44,978 nucleotides of DNA from SIG714 sp964638675 (GCA_964638675.1 CAZXAU010000018.1:1-44978), one strand, 5' to 3'. Shown: positions 24,337 through 33,069, counted from the stretch's first letter. A program made the numbers and translations. The notes: generated from the sequence alone by a model not told the origin.

Positions 24337-24467
24337 AAATAAATTTTCAGACAGTGTTTTGTGGCTTTCGCCACCGATGCGGCGGCGATTTTGCAGGGCA
24401 AAACCAGCCCCAATTCCACAGAGAAAGGAAGCTTTCGCAATGCGAAAGCCATGGTCATAATATAATA
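24331..24467 (+). repeat. Intercistronic leader repeat, copy F (leuD stop to leuB start); type copy
   Basis: Reference copy of the seven-member family. In order: distal hairpin GTCTGAAAAT/ATTTTCAGAC, whose GTCTGA ends leuD; GTGTTTTGTGGC with GTGGC/GCCAC; central stem TCGCCACCG/CGGCGGCGA; TTTTGC-AGG-GCAAAA; unpaired CCAGCCCCAATTCC; purine-rich AGAAAGGAAG; terminal hairpin GCTTTCGCAATGCGAAAGC; then CCATGGTCATAA. The loop ATG (24440) opens a mini-ORF MRKPWS-stop (to 24460), and the leuB ATG follows at 24468. AGAAAGGA is the only SD-like run near leuB. No promoter or transposon gene is seen. Confidence 0.94.
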
Positions 24468-25559
24468 ATGAAGAAAAACATAGCAGTAATAAAAGGCGAC
24501 GGAATCGGACCCGAGATAGTGACTCAGGCATTGAATGTACTCGATAAGGTTGCGCAAATCTACGGACATGAGTTTAGTTATACCGATGTCTATATGGGCG
24601 GAAACGCAATCGATAAATACGGCGATCCCCTCCCGAAAGAAATGCTCGATATCTGTCTTGAATCGGACAGCGTGCTTTTAGGAGCTGTCGGCGGAGAAAA
24701 GTGGAATTTCCTTCCCGGTGATAAAAGACCCGAAAAAGGGCTTCTCAGACTGCGTGCAGGAATGCAGGTCTACAGTAACAACCGCCCCGCAAAGATATGG
24801 AAACAATTAGCTTCGGCATCGCCTCTGAAGGATTCTGTAGTAGAAAAAGGAATCGATTTCGTTATCGTGCGTGAGCTTACCGGCGGAATTTATTTCGGAA
24901 AACATGAAACACTTGAGGAAAACGGTGAGAATGTTGCAAAAGATATCCTGACCTATTCTGAGAGCGAAATTGAACGCATAGGACGCATCGGCTTTGAAAC
25001 GGCAAGAAAGAGAAACAAAAAGCTCTGTTCTGTCGAAAAGAGCAATGTCCTCGATTCAAGCAGACTCTGGAAAAAGGTCATGCACCGACTTGCCGATGAA
25101 TATCCCGATGTCACACTCAGCGATATGCTTGTTGACAACTGTGCAATGCAGATCGTCAAGAATCCTTCGCAGTTCGATGTTATAGTGACCGAAAATATGT
25201 TCGGCGATATACTATCGGACGAAGCATCGCAGATCACAGGCTCTATCGGCATGATTCCATCTTCAAGTCTCGGCGCAACAACATGCGGACTGTATGAGCC
25301 TATCCATGGCTCAGCACCCGATATTGCTGGAATGGATATCGCCAACCCGATAGGAACGATCCTTTCGGCGGCAATGATGCTCCGATACAGCTTCGATATG
25401 GATAAAGAAGCATCGGCAATCGAAAATGCAGTGTCCGAATATCTCGACATGGGATACAGAACAGCCGACATTATGCCCACATCGCCCGAAGAGGCGTCAA
25501 AATGCAAGAAGGTCGGATGCAGTGAATGCGGAAAGATCATAGTTTCGCTTATTAAATGA
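24468..25559 (+). CDS. leuB: 3-Isopropylmalate dehydrogenase
   Basis: NAD-dependent oxidative decarboxylation of 3-isopropylmalate. The 363-residue protein has AVIKGDGIGPEIV, LLGAVGGEKWN, the substrate-loop LRLRAGMQVYSNNRPAK, VRELTGGIYFG, TVTENMFGDILSDEAS and the NAD-binding GLYEPIHGSAPDIAG. The start at 24468 (MKKNIAV) is the family start. Its SD must come from repeat copy F. The C-terminal GCSECGKIIVSLIK adds two cysteines, slightly unusual. Confidence 0.97.
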   Translation: MKKNIAVIKGDGIGPEIVTQALNVLDKVAQIYGHEFSYTDVYMGGNAIDKYGDPLPKEMLDICLESDSVLLGAVGGEKWNFLPGDKRPEKGLLRLRAGMQVYSNNRPAKIWKQLASASPLKDSVVEKGIDFVIVRELTGGIYFGKHETLEENGENVAKDILTYSESEIERIGRIGFETARKRNKKLCSVEKSNVLDSSRLWKKVMHRLADEYPDVTLSDMLVDNCAMQIVKNPSQFDVIVTENMFGDILSDEASQITGSIGMIPSSSLGATTCGLYEPIHGSAPDIAGMDIANPIGTILSAAMMLRYSFDMDKEASAIENAVSEYLDMGYRTADIMPTSPEEASKCKKVGCSECGKIIVSLIK

Positions 25560-25599
25560 AACAGTATAACATAGAATTCTATATCTAATGTAACTTAAA

Positions 25600-25695
25600 T
25601 CCACCGTGTTGGGCAGGGGTCCCCACATGACGGCTACAGTGCAAGCAGTTCAAATATTGCTAAACCGTAGCGGAAATACCCATGCCCTCCAACTT
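25600..25695 (+). promoter_or_regulatory. Structured RNA candidate upstream of ilvB
   Basis: A three-layer fold is visible: outer GGGCA/TGCCC continued by GGG/CCC (25610-25618 with 25678-25686), middle GCTAC/GTAGC (25633-25637 with 25666-25670), inner AGCAGT/ATTGCT (25644-25649 with 25655-25660). GTTGG/CCAAC can extend the outer stem. It is not a T-box (no AGGGTGGNACCGCG), nor a ppGpp/ykkC riboswitch by its consensus. It could be an unrecognised riboswitch, an internal leader, or a piece of another dispersed repeat. Confidence 0.5.
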
Positions 25696-25701
25696 TTTTA
25701 A

Positions 25702-25775
25702 AGTCTTTGATGGGGTAAATGTGAATCTTTCTAAAGAAAGCTTCACAGGGAACTTTCTACAGAAAGTTCCCCAAA
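25702..25775 (+). promoter_or_regulatory. Tandem hairpins immediately before ilvB
   Basis: GTGAATCTTTCT/AGAAAGCTTCAC (one mismatch) is followed at once by the perfect 11-bp hairpin GGGAACTTTCT/AGAAAGTTCCC. Both share the apical CTTTCT..AGAAAG. No T-run follows on the plus strand, so these are not simple terminators. They end 25 bases before the ilvB ATG and may be processing or stability elements. Confidence 0.5.
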
Positions 25776-25798
25776 AAATAAAAACTAAGGAGAGCAAA

Positions 25799-27466
25799 AT
25801 GAAATTAACAGGTGCTGATATTGTAGTCAGAGTGCTGATCGAGCAGGGATGCAAAGTCGTTTTCGGCTATCCGGGCGGTCAGATACTCAATGTCTACGAT
25901 TCATTGTATAAATACAGCGATGAGATTGAACATGTTCTCACCGCACATGAGCAGGGCGCTGTCCATGCGGCAGACGGCTTTGCAAGAGTATCGGGTGAAG
26001 TAGGTGTCGTAATTGCGACATCAGGCCCCGGTGCAACAAACCTCGTAACAGGTATAGCGAATGCATACCTTGATTCGATTCCGATGGTAGCAATCTGCGG
26101 AGATGTTCCGACATCGCAGATAGGCTCGGACTCATTCCAAGAGGTCGACATCACTGGAGTAACGCTTCCGATAACAAAGCACAATTATATAGTCGGAGAT
26201 GTCAAAGAGCTTGCTGATATAATGAGAGAGGCGTTCAAAATCGCAAAATCGGGCAGACCCGGTCCGGTGCTCATAGACATTCCGAAAAATGTCCAGATTG
26301 CCGAATGTGAATTCGAGCCGAAAGCACCCGTAGAAAAGGACGAGCCGAAAGCCGCAAAGGATATACGCATAAAAGAAGCGGCAGACTGCATCAACACCGC
26401 AGAAAGACCGTATGTATATTTCGGCGGCGGGCTTATCAACTCGGGAGCAAGAGAAGAAATGCTCGCACTCGCTGAAAAGATCGATGCAGTTATAGGCTGT
26501 TCTATAATGGGACTTTCATGTATCCCCACAGAGCATCCCCGTTTTGTCGGAATGCAGGGCATGCACGGACATTATACATCAAGCATGGCAATGCATAACG
26601 CAGACTGCATTATAGCTCTCGGCGTCCGTTTCAACGACAGAGTAACGGGCAACCGTACAAAGTTTGCTCCTAAGGCAAAAATAGTACATATAGATATCGA
26701 CGGTTCAGAGCTTTCAAAGAATATACCGGTAAGCTGCGGACTCAGAGGAGACCTCAAAAAGACGCTCGAAAAGCTTCTTCCGCTTATAAAAGAAACAAAG
26801 CACCCCGAATGGTGGAGCAGGATCGAAACACTCAGACAGGAAGAGAAAGCACAGACACCACAGCGTGACGATATGAGCCCTCAGAATGTCATATCTGCAC
26901 TCAACCGCCACCTGCTGCCGACAACACCTGTTGCTACAGATGTCGGACAGCATCAGATGTGGGCGGCACAGAACCTTGTATTCAGAAGCAACCGTACATT
27001 CGTCACATCTGGCGGACTCGGAACAATGGGCTTCGGACTTGGAGCGGCTATCGGCTCGGCTTATGCAAGCGGAGAGCGCAGCGTGCTTGTTACAGGCGAC
27101 GGAAGCTTCGGCATGTGCCTTACAGAGCTTGCAACAGCCGTTACATACAATATACCCGTTGTCGTTTTACTGATGAACAACGGAGTTCTCGGAATGGTTC
27201 GTCAATGGCAGACTCTCTTCTTTAACAAACACTATTCAAATACGATCCTGAACAGAAAGACAGATTTTGCATCACTTGCAAAGGCATTCGGAGCACAGGG
27301 CGAAGCGGTAAATACTCCCGAAGAGCTTGAGAGTGCACTCAGCCGTGCATTTGCATCAGAGTGTCCTTATGTAATTGACTGCAGAATAGACAAAGACGAG
27401 TTCGTTCTCCCGATGCTTCCTCCCGGCGGCTCGATGGATGATATTATTACAAGGGTAGGTGACTGA
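25799..27466 (+). CDS. ilvB: Acetolactate synthase large subunit
   Basis: ThDP-dependent condensation of pyruvate (or 2-oxobutanoate), the common step to valine, leucine and isoleucine. The 555-residue protein has the catalytic Glu in LTAHEQGAVHAADGFAR, ATSGPGATNLVTGIANA, the FAD segment and the ThDP motif GDGSFGMCLTELATAVTYNIPVVVLLMNN. The start at 25799 has AAGGAG upstream; the frame is open 39 codons further but through the hairpins. It is followed immediately by the regulatory subunit gene. Confidence 0.97.
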   Translation: MKLTGADIVVRVLIEQGCKVVFGYPGGQILNVYDSLYKYSDEIEHVLTAHEQGAVHAADGFARVSGEVGVVIATSGPGATNLVTGIANAYLDSIPMVAICGDVPTSQIGSDSFQEVDITGVTLPITKHNYIVGDVKELADIMREAFKIAKSGRPGPVLIDIPKNVQIAECEFEPKAPVEKDEPKAAKDIRIKEAADCINTAERPYVYFGGGLINSGAREEMLALAEKIDAVIGCSIMGLSCIPTEHPRFVGMQGMHGHYTSSMAMHNADCIIALGVRFNDRVTGNRTKFAPKAKIVHIDIDGSELSKNIPVSCGLRGDLKKTLEKLLPLIKETKHPEWWSRIETLRQEEKAQTPQRDDMSPQNVISALNRHLLPTTPVATDVGQHQMWAAQNLVFRSNRTFVTSGGLGTMGFGLGAAIGSAYASGERSVLVTGDGSFGMCLTELATAVTYNIPVVVLLMNNGVLGMVRQWQTLFFNKHYSNTILNRKTDFASLAKAFGAQGEAVNTPEELESALSRAFASECPYVIDCRIDKDEFVLPMLPPGGSMDDIITRVGD

Positions 27467-27467
27467 G

Positions 27468-27971
27468 ATGGCTAAATATATAGTTGCAGTACTCGTAAAA
27501 AACCAGTTCGGTGTTCTGAACAGAGTTACAAGTATGTTCCGCCGCCGTCAGTTCAACATCAGTGCGCTGACAGTCAGCGAAACAGAAACAAGCGAATATT
27601 CACGTATAACGATCACATTTGAGGGCGATCAGGGCGGCAAGCAACAGCTTGTCAATCAGCTGTATAAGCTCACGGATGTTATGTCGGTTGACGAGTTCGA
27701 TCACGATAACTCGGTAAGCTATGAGCTTCTCCTGATAAAGATGAAAAACGAAGCGGAAAACCGTCAGGTCATCATGTCAACGGCAAATGTATTCAACGCA
27801 ACAACTGTTGACTACACAAGAGATTCTATAACGATCAGGCTGACCGATGACAGCAGCCGTATAGACGATTTCATCAATGTCATGCGTGAATATACGATTC
27901 TCGAGATCTGCCGTACAGGTATTGTATCACTCTCAAAAGGCGGCAGTACAATGAAAGAGCATATTGAATGA
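27468..27971 (+). CDS. ilvN: Acetolactate synthase small (regulatory) subunit
   Basis: Regulatory subunit conferring valine feedback inhibition on IlvB. The N-terminal ACT domain reads AVLVKNQFGVLNRVTSMFRRRQFNISALTVSETE; a second domain begins around residue 85. The 167-residue length is typical of the ilvN/ilvH family. The ATG at 27468 lies two bases after the ilvB stop, the GTG nine bases upstream being the alternative. Confidence 0.95.
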   Translation: MAKYIVAVLVKNQFGVLNRVTSMFRRRQFNISALTVSETETSEYSRITITFEGDQGGKQQLVNQLYKLTDVMSVDEFDHDNSVSYELLLIKMKNEAENRQVIMSTANVFNATTVDYTRDSITIRLTDDSSRIDDFINVMREYTILEICRTGIVSLSKGGSTMKEHIE

Positions 27972-28017
27972 TCAAATAAACAAATAAATTTATAATTATG
28001 GTAAAGAGGAATTAAAA

Positions 28018-29034
28018 ATGGCAAGAATATTCTATCAGCAGGATTGCGATCTCCAGAAGCTCGCAGGAAAAACAGTAGCAATAATCGGTTACGGTTCACA
28101 GGGTCACGCACACGCCCTCAACCTCAAAGACAGCGGCGTTAATGTAATCGTCGGTCTTTATGAAGGAAGCAAGAGCTGGGCAAAGGCTGAAGCACAGGGA
28201 CTTAAGGTTATGACCTCAGCTGAGGCAGCTAAAAATGCCGATGTCATCATGATTCTCATCAACGATGAAAAACAGGCTAAGCTCTATAAAGAAAGCATTG
28301 AACCCAACCTCACAGGGGGAAAGACTCTCGCATTCGCACACGGCTTCAACATTCATTTCGGATGCATAAAGCCCCCCAAGAATGTCAACGTTATCATGAT
28401 AGCTCCCAAGGGCCCCGGACATACAGTCAGAAGCGAATATCTCGCAGGCAAAGGTGTTCCATGCCTTATCGCAGTTGAACAGGATGCAACAGGAGATGCA
28501 TGGGATATCGGACTTGCATACGCCCTCGGAATCGGCGGAGCAAGAGCAGGCGTTCTTGAAACGACCTTCAGAACAGAAACCGAAACAGACCTCTTCGGTG
28601 AGCAGGCAGTTCTCTGCGGAGGCGTATGTGCACTTATGCAGGCAGGCTTTGAAACACTTTGCGAAGCAGGATACGACCCCAGAAATGCATATTTTGAATG
28701 TATCCACGAAATGAAGCTTATCGTTGACCTCATCTATCAGAGCGGATTCTCTGGAATGAGATATTCGATCTCCAACACAGCCGAATACGGCGATTATGTC
28801 ACAGGTCCCAAGCTCATCACAGCCGAAACAAAGGCTACAATGAAAAAGATCCTCAAGGATATCCAGGACGGAACATTCGCTAAGGAATTCCTTCTTGATA
28901 TGTCCGACTCAGGGGCACAGGTTCACTTCAACGCTATGCGTAAGCTTGCAAAAGAGCACCCCGCAGAAGTTATCGGCGAAGAGATCCGCAAACTCTACTC
29001 ATGGAGCGACGAGGACAAGCTCATCAATAACTGA
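28018..29034 (+). CDS. ilvC: Ketol-acid reductoisomerase (class I)
   Basis: NAD(P)H- and Mg-dependent isomerisation/reduction of acetolactate. The 338-residue length is class I. Motifs: VAIIGYGSQGHAHALNLKDSG (Rossmann), MIAPKGPGHTVRSEY, ETDLFGEQAVLCGG and the metal-binding YFECIHEMKLIVDLIY. AGAGG precedes the ATG. Confidence 0.98.
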   Translation: MARIFYQQDCDLQKLAGKTVAIIGYGSQGHAHALNLKDSGVNVIVGLYEGSKSWAKAEAQGLKVMTSAEAAKNADVIMILINDEKQAKLYKESIEPNLTGGKTLAFAHGFNIHFGCIKPPKNVNVIMIAPKGPGHTVRSEYLAGKGVPCLIAVEQDATGDAWDIGLAYALGIGGARAGVLETTFRTETETDLFGEQAVLCGGVCALMQAGFETLCEAGYDPRNAYFECIHEMKLIVDLIYQSGFSGMRYSISNTAEYGDYVTGPKLITAETKATMKKILKDIQDGTFAKEFLLDMSDSGAQVHFNAMRKLAKEHPAEVIGEEIRKLYSWSDEDKLINN

Positions 29035-29154
29035 TCGAAAAATATATGCCCGGGGCAAAAAGATCATACGATCTGCCCCGTGCATTAAAATTATATAATA
29101 CAGGTCAGATCATTTAAAAAAATAAAGCCAAGAATAAGAAAGGCAGAAAAAACA
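29035..29154 (+). other. Intercistronic hairpin between ilvC and ilvD
   Basis: GGGGCA (about 29052-29057) pairs with TGCCCC, with an inner stem AGATC/GATCT around ATAC; outer GC pairs extend it. No T-run follows, so it is more likely an mRNA processing or stability element than a terminator. Contains AAGATCATACGAT, also found in the spoVAC-spoVAD gap. Confidence 0.5.
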
Positions 29155-30810
29155 ATGTTGAGCGATAATCTTAAGCATGGGGCAAATAATGCACCGCACC
29201 GTGCACTTTATCATGCACTGGGACTCACAAAAGAAGAGATCGACCGTCCGCTCGTCGGAATAGTCAGCTCCTATAATGAAATCGTACCCGGTCACATGAA
29301 TATAGATAAAATAGTTGAGGCTGTCCGCATAGGAGTTGCAATGGCAGGAGGAACACCTATTGTATTCCCGGCAATTGCAGTATGCGACGGCATCGCAATG
29401 GGTCACAAGGGAATGAAATACTCGCTTGTCACCCGTGATCTTATCGCCGATTCGACAGAAGCAATGGCACTTGCGCACGGCTTTGACGCACTTGTCATGG
29501 TTCCCAACTGTGACAAAAACGTCCCCGGACTTCTCATGGCGGCGGCAAGGGTAAATGTTCCAACCGTTTTCGTAAGCGGCGGACCAATGCTTGCAGGACA
29601 TGTTGACGGCGGAAAAACAAGCTTTTCATCAATTTCGGAAGCTGTCGGTGCATACAATGCAGGAAAGATCAGCGAAGAAAAACTGTATGAATATGAATGC
29701 AAGACCTGTCCGACATGCGGCTCATGCTCGGGTATGTACACCGCAAACTCGATGAACTGCCTCACCGAAGCACTCGGAATGGGACTCCGCGGAAACGGAA
29801 CGATCCCTGCCGTATATTCTGCAAGAATTGAGCTTGCAAAGCATGCAGGAATGGCAGTCATGGAAATGCTCAGAAGAGATATCCGTCCCCGTGACATAAT
29901 GACAAAAGAAGCGATAATTAACGCACTTACAGTCGATATGGCACTCGGATGCTCTACAAACAGTATGCTCCACCTCCCTGCCATCGCACACGAATGCGGA
30001 ATCGAGATCAATCTCGATATCGCAAACCAAATCAGCGAAAAGACTCCGAATCTCTGTCATCTTGCTCCTGCAGGAAGAACATATATCGAGGAGCTTGACG
30101 AAGCAGGCGGCGTATACGCCGTAATGAACGAGCTGAACAAGAAGGGACTACTGAACACTCAGTGCATGACCGTAACGGGAAAAACTGTCGGTGAAAACAT
30201 AAAGGATTGCATAAATCTCAATCACGATGTTATAAGACCGATCGACAACCCCTACAGTGTCACAGGCGGAATTGCAGTTTTAAGAGGAAACCTTGCTCCT
30301 GAAGGAAGCGTGGTAAAACGCTCAGCAGTCCTGCCCGAAATGCTCACTCATGAAGGCCCTGCAAGAGTATTTGACTGCGAGGAAGACGCACAGGCTGCAA
30401 TAAATGCCGGAAAGATCAAGCCGGGTGATGTTGTCGTTATACGTTATGAAGGACCTAAGGGCGGTCCCGGTATGCGTGAAATGCTCAATCCGACGTCGGC
30501 TATAATGGGCATGGGACTCGGAAACAGCGTTGCACTCATCACAGACGGAAGATTCAGCGGTGCCACAAGAGGAGCATGTGTCGGACACATCACTCCCGAA
30601 GCGGCAAACGGCGGTCTTATCGGTCTTGTTGAAGAAGGCGATATCATATCTATCGATATCCCTGCAAACAAAATTGAACTCAAAGTTTCGGATGAAGTCA
30701 TAGCCGAGCGAAGAAAGAACTTTGTCCCCAAGACAAAAGAGCTTTCGGGATATCTCAAACGCTATGCATCGCTCGTGAGCGGCGGAGCATCTGGTGCTAT
30801 ACTCAACTGA
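29155..30810 (+). CDS. ilvD: Dihydroxy-acid dehydratase
   Basis: Fe-S dehydratase giving the 2-oxo acids of valine and isoleucine. The 551-residue protein shows cluster cysteines in VMVPNCDKNVPG and in CPTCGSCSGMYTANSMNC, plus ITDGRFSGATRGACVGHI near the C-terminus. Family length is normal. AAAGG lies about 11 bases before the ATG. Confidence 0.98.
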   Translation: MLSDNLKHGANNAPHRALYHALGLTKEEIDRPLVGIVSSYNEIVPGHMNIDKIVEAVRIGVAMAGGTPIVFPAIAVCDGIAMGHKGMKYSLVTRDLIADSTEAMALAHGFDALVMVPNCDKNVPGLLMAAARVNVPTVFVSGGPMLAGHVDGGKTSFSSISEAVGAYNAGKISEEKLYEYECKTCPTCGSCSGMYTANSMNCLTEALGMGLRGNGTIPAVYSARIELAKHAGMAVMEMLRRDIRPRDIMTKEAIINALTVDMALGCSTNSMLHLPAIAHECGIEINLDIANQISEKTPNLCHLAPAGRTYIEELDEAGGVYAVMNELNKKGLLNTQCMTVTGKTVGENIKDCINLNHDVIRPIDNPYSVTGGIAVLRGNLAPEGSVVKRSAVLPEMLTHEGPARVFDCEEDAQAAINAGKIKPGDVVVIRYEGPKGGPGMREMLNPTSAIMGMGLGNSVALITDGRFSGATRGACVGHITPEAANGGLIGLVEEGDIISIDIPANKIELKVSDEVIAERRKNFVPKTKELSGYLKRYASLVSGGASGAILN

Positions 30811-30832
30811 AATTTTTGAATCGATAAAATAT

Positions 30833-32011
30833 ATGGAAATCAAAGAACTGAAAAATCAGATAGACAGCCTGACTGTCTTCAAAAGTATAAGACAGGATCA
30901 AATTATCTCAACCCTTCGGAGATTTTTAGAGCAGCCGTCTGTCTCACTGTACTGTGATTTCGTGTCCGATTTGTATTCAGCAAACGGAGGGCATATCGAT
31001 CTTTATATTGAAGAACTTTGTAATAAAGCAGATAACTTCTATATCAGGGCGTGTGGAAATAAGGATGCAAAAAAAGTTATCCCGAAGGAGATAGCCGAAA
31101 GTGTGGAACGGGAGCTGAAAATACTTCAAAGGATAGCAAACGTCGAATGTGATTGGCTATGCTCACTCATCGACAGTGACATTCCCCTTCCCCGATTCAC
31201 TTCGGAAGGAATTGACATTATTTCTTCATTCAATAGGCATATCGCAAATATCAATAAAAATGGATACGGAATGTATGCTCAGAATCACATGTTCAGCATG
31301 GACGATGACGGCAATATTATTCCGATCTGCCACCCCGACCGGACAAAACTGTCCGACCTGATTGGATATACAGAGCAAAGAAGCCGTGTGATTGCGAACA
31401 CCAAAGCATTGCTTGACGGTAAACCTGCCGCAAATGTACTCCTGACAGGCGATGCCGGAACGGGCAAATCCTCGACAATAAAGGCAATTGCGAACGAGCT
31501 TTACGGCAATGGACTGCGAATTATCGAAATTCGCAAAGATCAGATAATGAAGATCGGATCACTGCTTGACACTCTTGCCGAGAATCCCCTTAAATTTATC
31601 ATATTTATAGACGATCTCTCGTTTACCAGTGTCGACGAATCATTCAGCCATCTCAAGGCTATCCTTGAAGGATCGGTTTCAGCAAGATCGGGAAATACGG
31701 TAATCTATGCAACGAGCAATCGCAGACACGTCATAGGCGAACGCTTTTCAGACAGAGATGGTGACGATATTCACAAAAACGATACAATGCAGGAGCTGCT
31801 TTCATTTTCGGAACGCTTCGGACTCCACATCACATTCAGCAAACCAGACAAGCAGACATATCTCGAGATCGTGCATCAGCTTGCCGAAAAATCAGGAATC
31901 GGTATGCCTACAAAGGAGCTTGATCTGATCGCCGAGCGATTCGCACTCGAGCGTGGCGGAAGATCAGCAAGACTCGCAAGACAGCTGATTGACAGCCTGC
32001 TTTCACAGTAA
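30833..32011 (+). CDS. DUF815-type AAA+ ATPase inside the ilv operon
   Basis: A 392-residue AAA+ ATPase of the DUF815 group. Walker A LLTGDAGTGKSSTIKAIANEL is near residue 205, Walker B FIIFIDDLSF, then the sensor region VIYATSNRRHVIGERFSDRDGDD characteristic of DUF815. The N-terminal 190 residues are helical with no recognised domain. Function unknown. It sits between ilvD and ilvE on the same strand, 22 bp after ilvD and 41 bp before ilvE, so it is co-transcribed with valine/isoleucine genes without an evident metabolic reason. The start is uncertain: ATG 30833 lacks a good SD, and a GTG at 30794 inside ilvD is the alternative. Confidence 0.85.
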   Translation: MEIKELKNQIDSLTVFKSIRQDQIISTLRRFLEQPSVSLYCDFVSDLYSANGGHIDLYIEELCNKADNFYIRACGNKDAKKVIPKEIAESVERELKILQRIANVECDWLCSLIDSDIPLPRFTSEGIDIISSFNRHIANINKNGYGMYAQNHMFSMDDDGNIIPICHPDRTKLSDLIGYTEQRSRVIANTKALLDGKPAANVLLTGDAGTGKSSTIKAIANELYGNGLRIIEIRKDQIMKIGSLLDTLAENPLKFIIFIDDLSFTSVDESFSHLKAILEGSVSARSGNTVIYATSNRRHVIGERFSDRDGDDIHKNDTMQELLSFSERFGLHITFSKPDKQTYLEIVHQLAEKSGIGMPTKELDLIAERFALERGGRSARLARQLIDSLLSQ

Positions 32012-32052
32012 ATTATAACAATACCCAAAATATGTTGAAAGGAAAAAACAAA

Positions 32053-33069
32053 ATGGAGATAAATTGGAACGAACTCGGTTTTTCATATATAAAAACCGAC
32101 AAAAGATATGTTTCTAACTTTAAAAACGGTGCGTGGGACGATGGCTGTCTCACCGAAGACGCTAATATTACAATGAGCGAATGTGCATGCGTATTACAAT
32201 ATGCACAGACCTGCTTTGAAGGACTCAAGGCATATCAGACCGTTGACGGAAAAACAGTCACATTCCGTCCCGACCTCAACGCTGAGAGAATGATCGCATC
32301 ATGCGAAAAAATGAAAATGCCGGTCTTCCCCAAGGAACGCTTCCTTGATGCGGTAAGACAGACAGTAGCCGCAAACAAGAACTGGGTTCCGCCTTACGGA
32401 ACAGGAGCTTCACTCTATCTGCGTCCTTTCATGTTCGGATATGATGCGATAATCGGCGTAAAACCCGCAAACGAATTCCAATTCAGACTTTTCGCAACAC
32501 CTGTCGGTCCTTATTTCAAGGGCGGTGTCAAGCCTCTTACAGTCAGGATCTCCGATCTTGACAGAGCAGCTCCCCGTGGAACAGGAAATATCAAAGCAGG
32601 ACTTAACTATGCCATGAGCTTATACAATATCGTAGACGCTCACGAAAAGGGCTTTGACGAGAATATATACCTTGACCCTCAAACACGTACTTACATCGAG
32701 GAAACAGGCGGAGCGAACGTCCTCTTTGTCACCAAGGACAATAAGGTCATCACTCCGAAATCCGATTCGATACTTCCTTCGATCACAAGACGGTCACTCG
32801 TTCAGGTTGCAAAGGATTATCTCGGACTCCAAGTTGAAGAAAGGCAGATCGCTCTTGAAGAAGTCAAAGATCTTGCGGAATGCGGACTTTGTGGAACAGC
32901 CGCAGTTATATCCCCTGTCGGAAAGATAGTCACACATGACGGCGAGATCTGCTTCCCGAGCGGAATGCAGGAGATGGGCCCGATCACGAAAAAGCTGTAT
33001 GAGACCCTCAGAGGAATTCAGCTCGGTACTATAGAAGCACCCAAGGGCTGGATCGAAGTTATAGACTGA
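32053..33069 (+). CDS. ilvE: Branched-chain amino acid aminotransferase
   Basis: PLP fold-type IV transaminase for the last step to valine, leucine and isoleucine. The 338-residue protein has CFEGLKAY, LYLRPFMFGYD, the PLP lysine in RGTGNIKAGLNYA, YIEETGGANVLFV and CGTAAVISPVG. The start at 32053 is chosen for AAAGGA nine bases upstream; the frame is open seven codons further. Followed by a terminator. Confidence 0.97.
   Translation: MEINWNELGFSYIKTDKRYVSNFKNGAWDDGCLTEDANITMSECACVLQYAQTCFEGLKAYQTVDGKTVTFRPDLNAERMIASCEKMKMPVFPKERFLDAVRQTVAANKNWVPPYGTGASLYLRPFMFGYDAIIGVKPANEFQFRLFATPVGPYFKGGVKPLTVRISDLDRAAPRGTGNIKAGLNYAMSLYNIVDAHEKGFDENIYLDPQTRTYIEETGGANVLFVTKDNKVITPKSDSILPSITRRSLVQVAKDYLGLQVEERQIALEEVKDLAECGLCGTAAVISPVGKIVTHDGEICFPSGMQEMGPITKKLYETLRGIQLGTIEAPKGWIEVID

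Noticed and set aside
25640..25665. tRNA-like T-arm (GTTCAAAT)
   Set aside because: No cloverleaf, no acceptor stem. The string is the loop of a 6-bp hairpin.
25600..25800. T-box or ppGpp (ykkC-type) riboswitch before ilvB
   Set aside because: Neither the AGGGTGGNACCGCG T-box sequence nor the ykkC conserved strings are present on the plus strand.
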